Of a DNA stretch of 64,000 nt, positions 26,747 through 34,059 are shown in pieces. The stretch is from UBA668 sp046086305 (lineage in GTDB: Bacteria; Actinomycetota; Acidimicrobiia; Acidimicrobiales; Ilumatobacteraceae), in contig JBJSXI010000059.1 of the NCBI GenBank assembly GCA_046086305.1, positions 13,644 through 77,643 of the forward strand, in the 5' to 3' direction. The translations under genes and the position numbers were made by a program. Positions within the stretch are counted from its first letter, which is position 1, and the number at the start of each line of letters is the position of its first letter. The notes beneath the pieces are model-generated. The model did no database searches. It was given only the letters and a program-made list of their open reading frames with translations, and was not told the DNA's origin.

Positions 26747-27171
26747 TCGGCCCCGCCGGCCATCTCGCCGCTCGCGCCGGCATGGAGGCGTGCGTAGCGT
26801 TCAGGGGTCCAGATCTCGAGGCGATCGAAGGCGCCGGCGACGGTGACGGTCGACGTTGCGGTGATCCCGGCGTACTCGCGGAGGTGGTCGTCGATGGAGA
26901 CCCGCCCCTGGCGGTCGATCACCACGAGCTGCGCAGTCCCCGCCACGGCGCGGAGGTGGTTACGCGGCAGCTCGCCGCTGTCGACCTTGGCACGCATCGA
27001 GGCGGCCTCGGCGGCGAAGGTCGCCTCGGGCACGATCGTCACGCAACTGCCCACACCCTGGGCGAGGTAGCACCGTTCGCCGAGACCGGTGCGGAAGCGG
27101 GACGGAACGGCGAGGCGACCCTTGTCGTCGACCTGGCGGTCGAAGCGACCGACGAACAGCGCGTCCGACAT
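26743..27171 (-). CDS. mraZ: MraZ, repressor of the division/cell-wall cluster
   Basis: 142 residues with two SpoVT/AbrB-like MraZ repeats: DDKGRLAVPSRFRTGL (about 16-31) and DRQGRVSIDDHLREYAGI (about 86-103). MraZ is a DNA-binding protein that in other bacteria represses its own dcw promoter through TGGGN repeats. Four phased repeats lie upstream of this gene. An AGGTG ribosome site precedes ATG 27171. Confidence 0.96.
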   Translation of the reverse strand: MSDALFVGRFDRQVDDKGRLAVPSRFRTGLGERCYLAQGVGSCVTIVPEATFAAEAASMRAKVDSGELPRNHLRAVAGTAQLVVIDRQGRVSIDDHLREYAGITATSTVTVAGAFDRLEIWTPERYARLHAGASGEMAGGAE

Positions 27172-27249
27172 GTCACCTCACCACCTTCCGGTTCGCCTGC
27201 CTCGGGATCACCCACGGGCGGCGTGGCCCGTGGTCCCCATGTGGGCGCC

Positions 27250-27278
27250 ATTCTGCCCCCCTGAACCCCCACAGTCAA
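27250..27278 (-). promoter_or_regulatory. dcw cluster promoter upstream of mraZ
   Basis: On the minus strand TTGACT (27278-27273) and CAGAAT (27255-27250) are separated by 17 bases, a good sigma-70-type promoter. The implied mRNA start near 27243 gives a leader of about 70 bases before mraZ. Confidence 0.7.
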
Positions 27279-27301
27279 CCATTTCTCCCCACTTTCCCCC
27301 A
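27267..27301 (-). promoter_or_regulatory. MraZ operator: four TGGGG-type boxes at 10-bp spacing
   Basis: Read on the minus strand, boxes lie at 27301-27297 (TGGGG), 27291-27287 (TGGGG), 27281-27277 (TGGTT, degenerate) and 27271-27267 (TGGGG). Spacing is exactly ten bases. They overlap the -35 element, so MraZ binding would block this promoter. The TGGGN repeat arrangement is the known MraZ site. Confidence 0.8.
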
Positions 27302-27353
27302 CCACACCCCCTTTCCCTCGGGTCGGGCGCCGTGCCGCCATGTGACGGCGACC

Positions 27354-27359
27354 TAGCGT
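27354..27359 (+). promoter_or_regulatory. Candidate -10 element for the secreted hydrolase gene
   Basis: TAGCGT 30 bases before ATG 27390. The gene also has GGAGG six bases before its start, so this would be an ordinary leadered transcript diverging from mraZ. Confidence 0.4.
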
Positions 27360-27389
27360 GCGGTCTGCGCCACCACCCGGAGGATTCCG

Positions 27390-28355
27390 ATGCCAGTCCG
27401 CCCCCACCGCCCGACTCGCCTGCTCCTGAGCCTCGCCCTCGCCACCGGGTCTGTGGCCGGTCAACTGGAGGACGCGCCACCCGTCGACGCTGCGGTGACG
27501 GTGCGGTCCGCGACCGCCAACCTCGTGCTGCCGTGCGGCACCTCGACCACGGTCCTCGCCGATTGGTACTTCCCCGCAGTCGCCTCGCCCACCGGTGTCG
27601 TCTGGGTGCAGCACGGCTTCACCCGCTCGCGCACCAACATCGCCGCGCTCGCCCGATCCATCGCAGCGACGACCAGCTCGATCGTCGTCGCGCCCTCCAT
27701 CAGCAGCAACTTCCTCTCCCTGAACGGATGTTGGATCAACGGCTCGAACATGCACCGCGCCGTCGCCCGGATGTTCGGAGACCAGTTCTCCGCACTCCAG
27801 GCGAGTGCGACCTCGGCCGCGCGGACCGCCGGCGCAGGCAGGGTCACCCTGCCCCGACGATTCGTCCTCACCGGTCACTCGGCAGGGGGCAATCTGGCAA
27901 CCGCAGCTGCGGGTGAGACGACACGGCTCACCTCCGGCGGTGCCAGCGTTGCCGTCGACCTCGCCGGTGTCGTCATGTACGACGGCGTCGACAGCGGCGG
28001 CGCGATCCGAACGGGGCTGTCGCGCCTCGTCGGGGCGTTCGATCGACCCGTGTGGACCATCGCCGCGCCCGATTCGTCGTGCAACGCGTCCGGCAGCGGC
28101 ACCGACGCGCTCGTCGCCGCGCGACCCGGTCGATTCGTCGGCGTGCTCGTGACCCAGGGCTCACACAATGATGCCGAGGGAACCGCCTCGACGGGCTGTG
28201 GCACCGTGCTCGCCCGGAACGTTGCGGCCCTCCGCACGCTCGCATCCGACTGGATCAGTGCGATGCTCGCAGGCGCACCGACGAGTGCTCGTCTTGCGAC
28301 CACATCGTCGGGCGCCGTGTCACTGGTGGGTGACGCGAGCGTCATCACCCTCTAG
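27390..28355 (+). CDS. Secreted alpha/beta hydrolase
   Basis: 321 residues. The N-terminal RPTRLLLSLALATGSVAG with a following short acidic stretch is a signal peptide. The mature domain has VVWVQHGFTRSRTN (oxyanion-hole HG), the nucleophile elbow LTGHSAGGN (Ser near 163), a likely Asp in MYDGVDS, and a C-terminal VTQGSHNDAEGT with the candidate His. Four or more cysteines suggest disulphides outside the cell. Substrate unknown; esterase or lipase activity is a family-level guess. Start ATG 27390 has GGAGG at ideal spacing. Confidence 0.82.
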   Translation: MPVRPHRPTRLLLSLALATGSVAGQLEDAPPVDAAVTVRSATANLVLPCGTSTTVLADWYFPAVASPTGVVWVQHGFTRSRTNIAALARSIAATTSSIVVAPSISSNFLSLNGCWINGSNMHRAVARMFGDQFSALQASATSAARTAGAGRVTLPRRFVLTGHSAGGNLATAAAGETTRLTSGGASVAVDLAGVVMYDGVDSGGAIRTGLSRLVGAFDRPVWTIAAPDSSCNASGSGTDALVAARPGRFVGVLVTQGSHNDAEGTASTGCGTVLARNVAALRTLASDWISAMLAGAPTSARLATTSSGAVSLVGDASVITL

Positions 28356-28383
28356 CCGCGCGCGGGCACCTGTCCGGTGCGGT

Positions 28384-29031
28384 TCACGGCAACGCAGCGG
28401 CCAGCGACGCAACGAGAGTTGCACGGTCGACGGTGACCGACTCGACGAGCGAGGTCAGCTCGGCGCTCCGCGGTCGAGGTTCGGCCACCAACGCAGCAAC
28501 GAGTTCGGGGCGCCAGCGCAGGTGACACACGGTCTGGAATCTGGCGTACGACCGTGTCCGGCGCTGCGAGACCCCGACGATCTTGGACCCACTACCCCCC
28601 ACGACCTCACCCGGACCGATCCCGGCGAAGCACACGGCGACCGACCATGGCGTCGTCAGCATCGCTCCACGGTGAACAGATGCATCCACCCCGACGGCGC
28701 GCAATGCGCGGCGCCACACCTCACCGACCCAGATCATCGCCTCGGCCACATCACTGCGCCAGAGCGGATCCTCCGGACCGATCGACAGGTCGAGCCAGAC
28801 ACTCTCACTGGGCATCAGCAGCACGGCTGCCCCGCCACTTCGCCGCGAGACGACATCGATGCCGAGCCGATCGGCGACGCGGACCTCGACAGCGGACACG
28901 TCCTGTGCCGATCCGAGCACCAGCGTCGGTCGCTCGACCTCGTGGAACACTGCGAGCCGCCCGGGTGGTGGATCTCGGTGATGGAACTCGCCGGCCCCAC
29001 CGATCGAGTGCTCGACGCGCCACTTGCTCAA
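28384..29031 (-). CDS. Lipoate--protein ligase A family protein
   Basis: About 215 residues in the BPL/LplA/LipB fold. Seen: WRVEHSIGGAGEFHHRD at the start, PTLVLGSAQ, SRRSGGAAVLLMP (substrate-binding RRxGG) and GSGSKIVGVSQRRT with the lysine conserved in the family. It probably attaches or transfers lipoyl or octanoyl groups. The start is not certain: TTG 29031 gives a 4-base TTGA overlap with the HNH gene and fits the family N-terminus, while GTGs farther upstream lie inside that gene. Confidence 0.8.
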   Translation of the reverse strand: MSKWRVEHSIGGAGEFHHRDPPPGRLAVFHEVERPTLVLGSAQDVSAVEVRVADRLGIDVVSRRSGGAAVLLMPSESVWLDLSIGPEDPLWRSDVAEAMIWVGEVWRRALRAVGVDASVHRGAMLTTPWSVAVCFAGIGPGEVVGGSGSKIVGVSQRRTRSYARFQTVCHLRWRPELVAALVAEPRPRSAELTSLVESVTVDRATLVASLAAALP

Positions 29032-29525
29032 CTGGCGATCGCCATGAACGGCTTCCACTCGTCGGGCACTCGGGCGACCGCAACTGCGATCCACGCCTGA
29101 TCACGCGGCGCACGAGGAGGGCGGGACAGCGCCATCGAGGCTTCGGCGGGCGTTCGATCACGCTTCCGCAGGTTGCACGGGCGACAGGCCGCTGCGACGT
29201 TCTCCCACGTGTGCTGTCCTCCCCGCGAGCGGGGCACCACATGGTCGATCGAGTCGGCAACACCGCCGCAGTATTGGCAACGGTGATCATCACGGGCGAA
29301 CACCGCGCGACGCGACAACGTCGTACGTCGTTGATGCGGGACGCGTACAAGGCTGCGGAGTCTGACCACCGAGGGACTGGGCATGACGAGTCGCGCCGAA
29401 CGCAGGACCTCGCCGTCGTCAGCAACGATCTCGGCCTTCTCGGCGATGACGAGACACGCTGCGCGCAGCGACGACACGACCGACAGCGGCTCGTAGGTGA
29501 CGTTCAACACGAGCGCGGCCCTCAT
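29028..29525 (-). CDS. HNH endonuclease-domain protein
   Basis: 165 residues. The C-terminal half contains an HNH zinc module: CQYCGG, then DSIDHVVPRSRGGQHTWEN, then ACRPCNLRKRDRTP. The N-terminus (ALVLNVTYEPLSVVS) matches a widespread actinobacterial group of stand-alone HNH proteins of unknown role. No methylase or phage gene is nearby, so this is not an obvious restriction system. A TAGGGC hexamer seven bases before ATG 29525 may be a weak leaderless -10. Confidence 0.9.
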   Translation of the reverse strand: MRAALVLNVTYEPLSVVSSLRAACLVIAEKAEIVADDGEVLRSARLVMPSPSVVRLRSLVRVPHQRRTTLSRRAVFARDDHRCQYCGGVADSIDHVVPRSRGGQHTWENVAAACRPCNLRKRDRTPAEASMALSRPPRAPRDQAWIAVAVARVPDEWKPFMAIAS

Positions 29526-29564
29526 CGTGTCCGCCCTAGCGGGCCGAGCGCCCGTCGGAACCGG

Positions 29565-29816
29565 TCACGCCGCACCGTCGTGGCGTCGACACCATGCGAG
29601 GTAGTCCAGCACATCGGCTGTAGCCGGACTGCGATCACCACTGCCGTACTGGGTGAGGAGGCGGAAGCGCAGGTACGACGCCGACGGCACGGGCAGGAAC
29701 GGACGATGCCGCCACCAGCCGCGTGGGGTGGTCCGCCTCCACACGCGCATGGCGGTGGCCCACAGGTCTGGGCGGCGGACGACTCCGACCACGACCGGTG
29801 CGAGGCGGAGCCTCAT
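29565..29816 (-). CDS. Small conserved protein of unknown function (83 aa)
   Basis: 83 residues beginning MRLRLAPVVVGVVRRPDLW, Trp/Arg-rich in the middle (RGWWRHRPFLPVPSASYLRF) and ending in a soluble DVLDYLAWCRRH. I do not recognise a named domain; the pattern resembles small conserved actinobacterial proteins. ATG 29816 overlaps the acyl-CoA dehydrogenase stop (ATGA), so the two are probably translated together. Confidence 0.75.
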   Translation of the reverse strand: MRLRLAPVVVGVVRRPDLWATAMRVWRRTTPRGWWRHRPFLPVPSASYLRFRLLTQYGSGDRSPATADVLDYLAWCRRHDGAA

Positions 29817-31036
29817 CGACCCACCTGCGGTTCCTTCGGCAGACCGAGCACCATCTCGCCGACGATGTTGCGCTGGACCTGCGACGAGCCGGCGTAGATG
29901 GTGCCGGCACGTGCATTGAGGAATGTGCCGACCCAACTCCAGGTGCTGTTCGGCGCACCTGCATCGTCGGTCTGGAAGGCAGAGGACGGCCGACGCCCCG
30001 AGGGCACGAGCGCCTCTGCACCGAGAATCTCGACGGCGAGCTCGGTGACCTCACGGTGGTACTCGCTCCAGTAGAGCTTGCTGATCGCTGCGTCCGGCCC
30101 GGGATGATGGCCGCCGAGGAAACGGGTGAGGATGCGCATGCCGTTGAACCGCATGATGTGCACCTTCGTGTACGCCTGCGCGAGTCGCTGACGGATCATC
30201 GGATCGCGATCCCGACCGCGCTCTTTGGCCAGCACGAGAAGCCGGTCGAGTTCGGCCTGGAACCGGATCGGCAACGTGGCTGCTGCCTCGCCGCGCTCGT
30301 AGCCGAGCAGTGTCATGGCCACGGCCCAGCCGTTGTTCACCCCGCCGACGACCGCATCGCGCGGCGTCGTCGCCCCCGTGTAGAACACCTCGTTGAACTC
30401 GCTCTCACCGGAGATCATCCGGATGGGCCGCACTTCGACACCGGGCTGGCGCATGTCGACGAGCAGGAAGCTGATCCCCTTGTGACGCGGTGCCTCGGGG
30501 TCAGTGCGCGCCAGGGTGAAGATGTGGTCGGCGAGATGGCCCGCCGAGGTCCAGATCTTCTGACCGTCGAGCACCCACTGGTCGCCGTCGAGTACGGCGC
30601 GCAGCCCGAGGTTCGCGAGGTCGCTCCCGGCGTTCGGCTCGCTGTACCCCTGACACCACGTCTCGGTACCAGCGAGAATTCGCGGCAGGTGGTGGGCCTT
30701 CTGCTCGTCGGTACCCCACCGGAGCAGGGTGTTCCCCAGCATCTGGATACCGAACACGTCGTTGGGGCCACCCGTGGGCACACCGGCCCGAGCGAACTCC
30801 TCCGCGATCACGACCTGCTCGAGCGCCGACAGACCACTGCCGCCGTACTCGACCGGCCATCCCGGCGCCAGGTAGCCGGCGCGGTGGAGCGTTCTGCGCC
30901 ATTCGGTGACGAACTGGGTGAGTTCGTCACCGTCGAGCGCACCGATGCCCTGCCAGTCGGCGGGCAATGCCTCGCCGAGGAAGGCTTGGACCTTCTCGCG
31001 ATACGACTCTGCCTCGGGGGTGTATTCGGGCCGCAC
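29813..31036 (-). CDS. Acyl-CoA dehydrogenase
   Basis: 407 residues. FAD-dependent alpha/beta-desaturation of an acyl-CoA. Seen: WPVEYGGSGLSALEQVVIAE, TWCQGYSEPNAGSDLAN (FAD/substrate loop), DGQKIWTSAGHLADHIF, and C-terminal AGTIYAGSSQVQRNIVGE. The YEGT-type catalytic Glu is replaced by Ala (IYAGS). The base may instead be the Glu in LLGYERGEAA, as in the isovaleryl/FadE-type subgroup. The GTG start at 31036 follows a TAGCCT box by seven bases and has no Shine-Dalgarno. Confidence 0.92.
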   Translation of the reverse strand: MRPEYTPEAESYREKVQAFLGEALPADWQGIGALDGDELTQFVTEWRRTLHRAGYLAPGWPVEYGGSGLSALEQVVIAEEFARAGVPTGGPNDVFGIQMLGNTLLRWGTDEQKAHHLPRILAGTETWCQGYSEPNAGSDLANLGLRAVLDGDQWVLDGQKIWTSAGHLADHIFTLARTDPEAPRHKGISFLLVDMRQPGVEVRPIRMISGESEFNEVFYTGATTPRDAVVGGVNNGWAVAMTLLGYERGEAAATLPIRFQAELDRLLVLAKERGRDRDPMIRQRLAQAYTKVHIMRFNGMRILTRFLGGHHPGPDAAISKLYWSEYHREVTELAVEILGAEALVPSGRRPSSAFQTDDAGAPNSTWSWVGTFLNARAGTIYAGSSQVQRNIVGEMVLGLPKEPQVGR

Positions 31037-31043
31037 GCAGGCG

Positions 31044-31049
31044 AGGCTA
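31044..31049 (-). promoter_or_regulatory. -10 element (leaderless) built on the ROK gene stop codon
   Basis: TAGCCT on the minus strand, seven bases before GTG 31036. Its first three bases are the TAG stop codon of the upstream ROK gene (31049-31047). Confidence 0.55.
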
Positions 31050-31907
31050 CCGCAGGGCAGTTCCCCTGCGCCGGACGAGTGCCGCCGCGCCGACGAGCGG
31101 CGCCATCTCACCGAGGCCGGCAGGCACGACGCGAAACCCCGTGGTGAACGTGAGCCGTGCCCGCTGCTCCAGTTCACTGCGTGCGGCGTCGAAGAACGGC
31201 TGACCGAACCCGAGCGCGACGGATCCGCCGATCACCGCCAATCGGAGATCGCACACCGCGGCGAGGGATGCGAGCGCACGGCCCACGAGTTGACCGGACC
31301 GTTCGACGATCGCCTGTGGTGCGCGTTGCGGCGGCCGACCGGTCTCTGCCTCGATCGCCACACCACCGCAGTACGCCTCGAGACAGCCATGGCCCCCGCA
31401 CGCGCACGGCCGACCCTCCGGTTCGACCACGAGGTGGGCGATGTTCCCGGCATTCCCGAGCCGACCATCGAGCGGACGGCCACCGAGGACGATCCCACCG
31501 TTGACACCACCACCGATGAGGAGTCCGACGAAGTTCCGCTGGCCGACCGCTGCCCCGCACCAGGCCTCACCGAGCGCGAGTGCCGTGGCGTTGTTGCCGA
31601 CCACTGTGTCGAGGCCGGTGAGTTCGGCGAGTTGTGCGCCGAGCGGAAAATCTGCGAGCGCCGGGATCCGCAGCGGCGAGACCGTGCCGGCGGGTGCGTC
31701 GACGGGGCCACTGCACCCCGCGCCACACCCGAGTGGAGGGCTCGGCGCAGCAGCCACGACCCGCGAAACGAGACGCGCCAACGCAGGCCATACATCGCGC
31801 GCCGGAGTGGAAATCCGATCGCGTACGAGAACGTCACCACGATCACCGACGACCGCTGCACTCAACTTGGTACTGCCGACATCGACAGCGAGGTAGCACT
31901 CGGTCAC
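31047..31907 (-). CDS. ROK-family protein with altered catalytic residues
   Basis: 286 residues of the ROK sugar kinase/repressor family: DVGSTKLSAAVVGD (phosphate loop), a second glycine-rich GLLIGGGVNGGIVLGG, and the zinc motif CACGGHGCLEAYCGG. Two usually invariant positions differ. The catalytic Asp of the ND motif is Asn (VVGNNATALALGEAW), and the sugar-binding ExGH reads NIAH (GNAGNIAHLVVEP). No helix-turn-helix is fused. It may be a non-catalytic sugar sensor or have another substrate. The glucokinase at 47.6 kb keeps all these residues. GTG 31907 is preceded by TACCGT and seven bases. Confidence 0.85.
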   Translation of the reverse strand: MTECYLAVDVGSTKLSAAVVGDRGDVLVRDRISTPARDVWPALARLVSRVVAAAPSPPLGCGAGCSGPVDAPAGTVSPLRIPALADFPLGAQLAELTGLDTVVGNNATALALGEAWCGAAVGQRNFVGLLIGGGVNGGIVLGGRPLDGRLGNAGNIAHLVVEPEGRPCACGGHGCLEAYCGGVAIEAETGRPPQRAPQAIVERSGQLVGRALASLAAVCDLRLAVIGGSVALGFGQPFFDAARSELEQRARLTFTTGFRVVPAGLGEMAPLVGAAALVRRRGTALR

Positions 31908-31914
31908 GGTGGCG

Positions 31915-31920
31915 ACGGTA
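31915..31920 (-). promoter_or_regulatory. -10 element of a leaderless promoter for the ROK gene
   Basis: TACCGT on the minus strand, seven bases before GTG 31907; no ribosome site present. Confidence 0.55.
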
Positions 31921-31970
31921 GCGCGCCGCTTCTACGACCGGCATGACGGTCGGTGCCGTCGGACGCCGTC

Positions 31971-31976
31971 TACCCT
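31971..31976 (+). promoter_or_regulatory. -10 element of a leaderless promoter for moxR
   Basis: TACCCT followed by seven bases and GTG 31984. It diverges from the ROK promoter 51 bases away. Confidence 0.6.
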
Positions 31977-31983
31977 CGCGGTC

Positions 31984-32946
31984 GTGACGGCCGCGCCACA
32001 GCACCCTCAGACCTTCTCGCAGCTGTTCGACGCGATCGCCGACAACATCACCTCCGTCGTCCACGGTAAGCGCGCCGCTGTCGAGCTCGCTGTCGTGTGT
32101 CTCCTCGCCGAGGGCCACCTGTTGATCGAGGATGTCCCTGGTGTCGGCAAGACGAGTCTCGCCCGAGCCCTCGCCACGTCGATCGATTGCACGTGGAAGC
32201 GCGTGCAGTTCACACCAGATCTCCTGCCCTCCGACCTGATCGGTGTCAGCATCTTCCAGAGGTCGAGTGAGACGTTCTCGTTCCAGCCGGGTCCACTCTT
32301 CGCCAACATCATCCTCGCCGACGAGATCAACCGTGCGTCACCCAAGACCCAGTCGGCCCTCCTCGAGGCGATGGAGGAGCGTCAGGTCAGCGCAGACGGT
32401 GTCACGTATCTCCTCCCCAGCCCGTTCATGGTGGCTGCGACCCAGAATCCCGTCGAACAGGAGGGCACCTATCGGTTGCCCGAGAGCCAGCTCGATCGAT
32501 TCTTGATGCGACTCTCACTCGGCTACCCGGGTCGCTCGGCCGAACTGGCGATCCTCGACTCGCAGGGCGCCGCCGACGCCCTGACCCAACTCGACCCGGT
32601 GGTCTCGGCAGCCGAGGTCGTCCGGATGTGTGAAGCGGTGCGCACCGTGCACCTTGCCGGACCACTCAAGGCGTACCTGGTCGATCTCGCCGAGGCGAGC
32701 CGTCGCCATCCGTCGCTCACGCTCGGTCTCTCCCCGCGCGCAACCCTGCAACTGTCACGTGCGGTGCGGGCGCGTGCCGCAGCGAGCGGGCGCGACTACG
32801 CGATCCCCGATGATGTCCGGGCTCTCTCGATCCCGGTGCTCGCGCACCGACTCGTCGTCCGACCGGATGCGGTTGCTCGCGGCACCACCGGCGACGATGT
32901 GATCGCCGAGATCATCGAGACGGTGCCGGTGCCGGCGGTTCGCTGA
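31984..32946 (+). CDS. MoxR-type AAA+ ATPase
   Basis: 320 residues. Walker A GVGKTSLARALA (about 51-62), Walker B IILADEINRASPKTQSALLE, sensor-1 AATQNPVEQEGTYRLPESQL, and the MoxR lid domain with LSPRATLQLSRAVRARAA. MoxR ATPases act as chaperones for metal- or complex-assembly and are almost always followed by DUF58 and transglutaminase genes, as here. The GTG start was chosen from the -10 spacing; an earlier in-frame ATG would lie upstream of that promoter. Confidence 0.94.
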   Translation: MTAAPQHPQTFSQLFDAIADNITSVVHGKRAAVELAVVCLLAEGHLLIEDVPGVGKTSLARALATSIDCTWKRVQFTPDLLPSDLIGVSIFQRSSETFSFQPGPLFANIILADEINRASPKTQSALLEAMEERQVSADGVTYLLPSPFMVAATQNPVEQEGTYRLPESQLDRFLMRLSLGYPGRSAELAILDSQGAADALTQLDPVVSAAEVVRMCEAVRTVHLAGPLKAYLVDLAEASRRHPSLTLGLSPRATLQLSRAVRARAAASGRDYAIPDDVRALSIPVLAHRLVVRPDAVARGTTGDDVIAEIIETVPVPAVR

Positions 32947-34059
32947 ATGCTCACCCGGCACGGCTGGGCCGCACTGTCGATGGCGACCGTCTCGATCGCA
33001 CTGGGACGTTCACTCGGTCTGCTCGAGTTCTACGTCATCGGCGCAGCGGCTGCGACCACCGTGCTGCTCGCCGTGGTCGGCTCGCTGAGGCCGATGCCCC
33101 AGGTGGAGACGGCTCGTCGATGTATGCCGCCGTTGGTCGCGATCGGTGAACCACTTCGCGTCGAGTTGACCGTCAGTAACCCGACCTCGCGCCGCGTCCC
33201 ACGGCTCCGACTGTGGGAACCGGTCGGTAGCCGCGGCGGCGCCGCGATGCAGGTCGCGCCATTGGCTGCCGGCGAGTCGGTCAGTGCCGTCTACCGGGTG
33301 CCCACCGACCGACGTGGCATCCAGTTGCTCGGCCCCCTGCGCGCCGAGCGCTCGGACCCGCTCGGCCTCAGCCGTCGAACACTCCACCTCAGTGGTACTG
33401 CCGAGGCCGTCGTCACCCCGCTCGTCGTCGTGCTGCCCTGGCCGACCATGGCATCGGGCGGGCCGCTCGGTGATCGTCTTGCAGCTCGATCGATGGGACG
33501 AACCGGCAGCGAGTTCCACTCGCAGCGCCTGTACGTACCCGGCGACGACCCTCGACGAATCAACTGGCGCGCCTCGGCGCGCGCCGACACACTCGTCATC
33601 CGCCAGACCTCTCCAGAGGTGCTCAGCCGATGCACCGTCGTCCTCGACACGCATCGCGACGCTGGCGATGGCGAGGCCTTCGAGCGGGCGGTCACTGTTG
33701 CCGCCAGCGTCCTTGCTGCCGCCGACGCGGTCGGGGTCGCTGCCCGACTCGTCGCTCCTGGTGTCGACCTGCGCGGACGAGCCGTCCTCGACGCAGCGCT
33801 GCGCTGGCTCGCCGAGGTCGACGTCGGTGAGAGCCCCCTGGATCCTGCAGCGACATCGTCCCGCGACGACGGACTCGGCCTCGTCGTCGCCGTGTCGGCA
33901 GGGCCACGAGCACCGCTGCGGACGGCAGGTCACGACGTGCTGGTCAGCGTCGTCGGGTCACCGAGCGAGGGATCTCCCGATCCCTTCGTGATCGATGCGT
34001 CAACGATCGAGTCGTTCACAACCGGATGGCGCCGGCTCGTCGGACCGGGGACGCCATGA
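32947..34059 (+). CDS. DUF58 protein
   Basis: 370 residues. Two N-terminal membrane segments (about 10-48) are followed by a beta-rich region and the DUF58 signature PGDDPRRINWRASARADTLV with IRQ after it, then a von Willebrand A-like fold. It is the usual partner of MoxR. The gene begins on the base after the moxR stop (TGA-ATG) and ends overlapping the transglutaminase start. Function: assumed partner of MoxR in an envelope complex; not established here. Confidence 0.92.
   Translation: MLTRHGWAALSMATVSIALGRSLGLLEFYVIGAAAATTVLLAVVGSLRPMPQVETARRCMPPLVAIGEPLRVELTVSNPTSRRVPRLRLWEPVGSRGGAAMQVAPLAAGESVSAVYRVPTDRRGIQLLGPLRAERSDPLGLSRRTLHLSGTAEAVVTPLVVVLPWPTMASGGPLGDRLAARSMGRTGSEFHSQRLYVPGDDPRRINWRASARADTLVIRQTSPEVLSRCTVVLDTHRDAGDGEAFERAVTVAASVLAAADAVGVAARLVAPGVDLRGRAVLDAALRWLAEVDVGESPLDPAATSSRDDGLGLVVAVSAGPRAPLRTAGHDVLVSVVGSPSEGSPDPFVIDASTIESFTTGWRRLVGPGTP

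Noticed and set aside
28366..28380. GCACC-TGTCC-GGTGC hairpin between convergent genes
   Set aside because: Only a five-base stem and no T-run; too weak to call a terminator.
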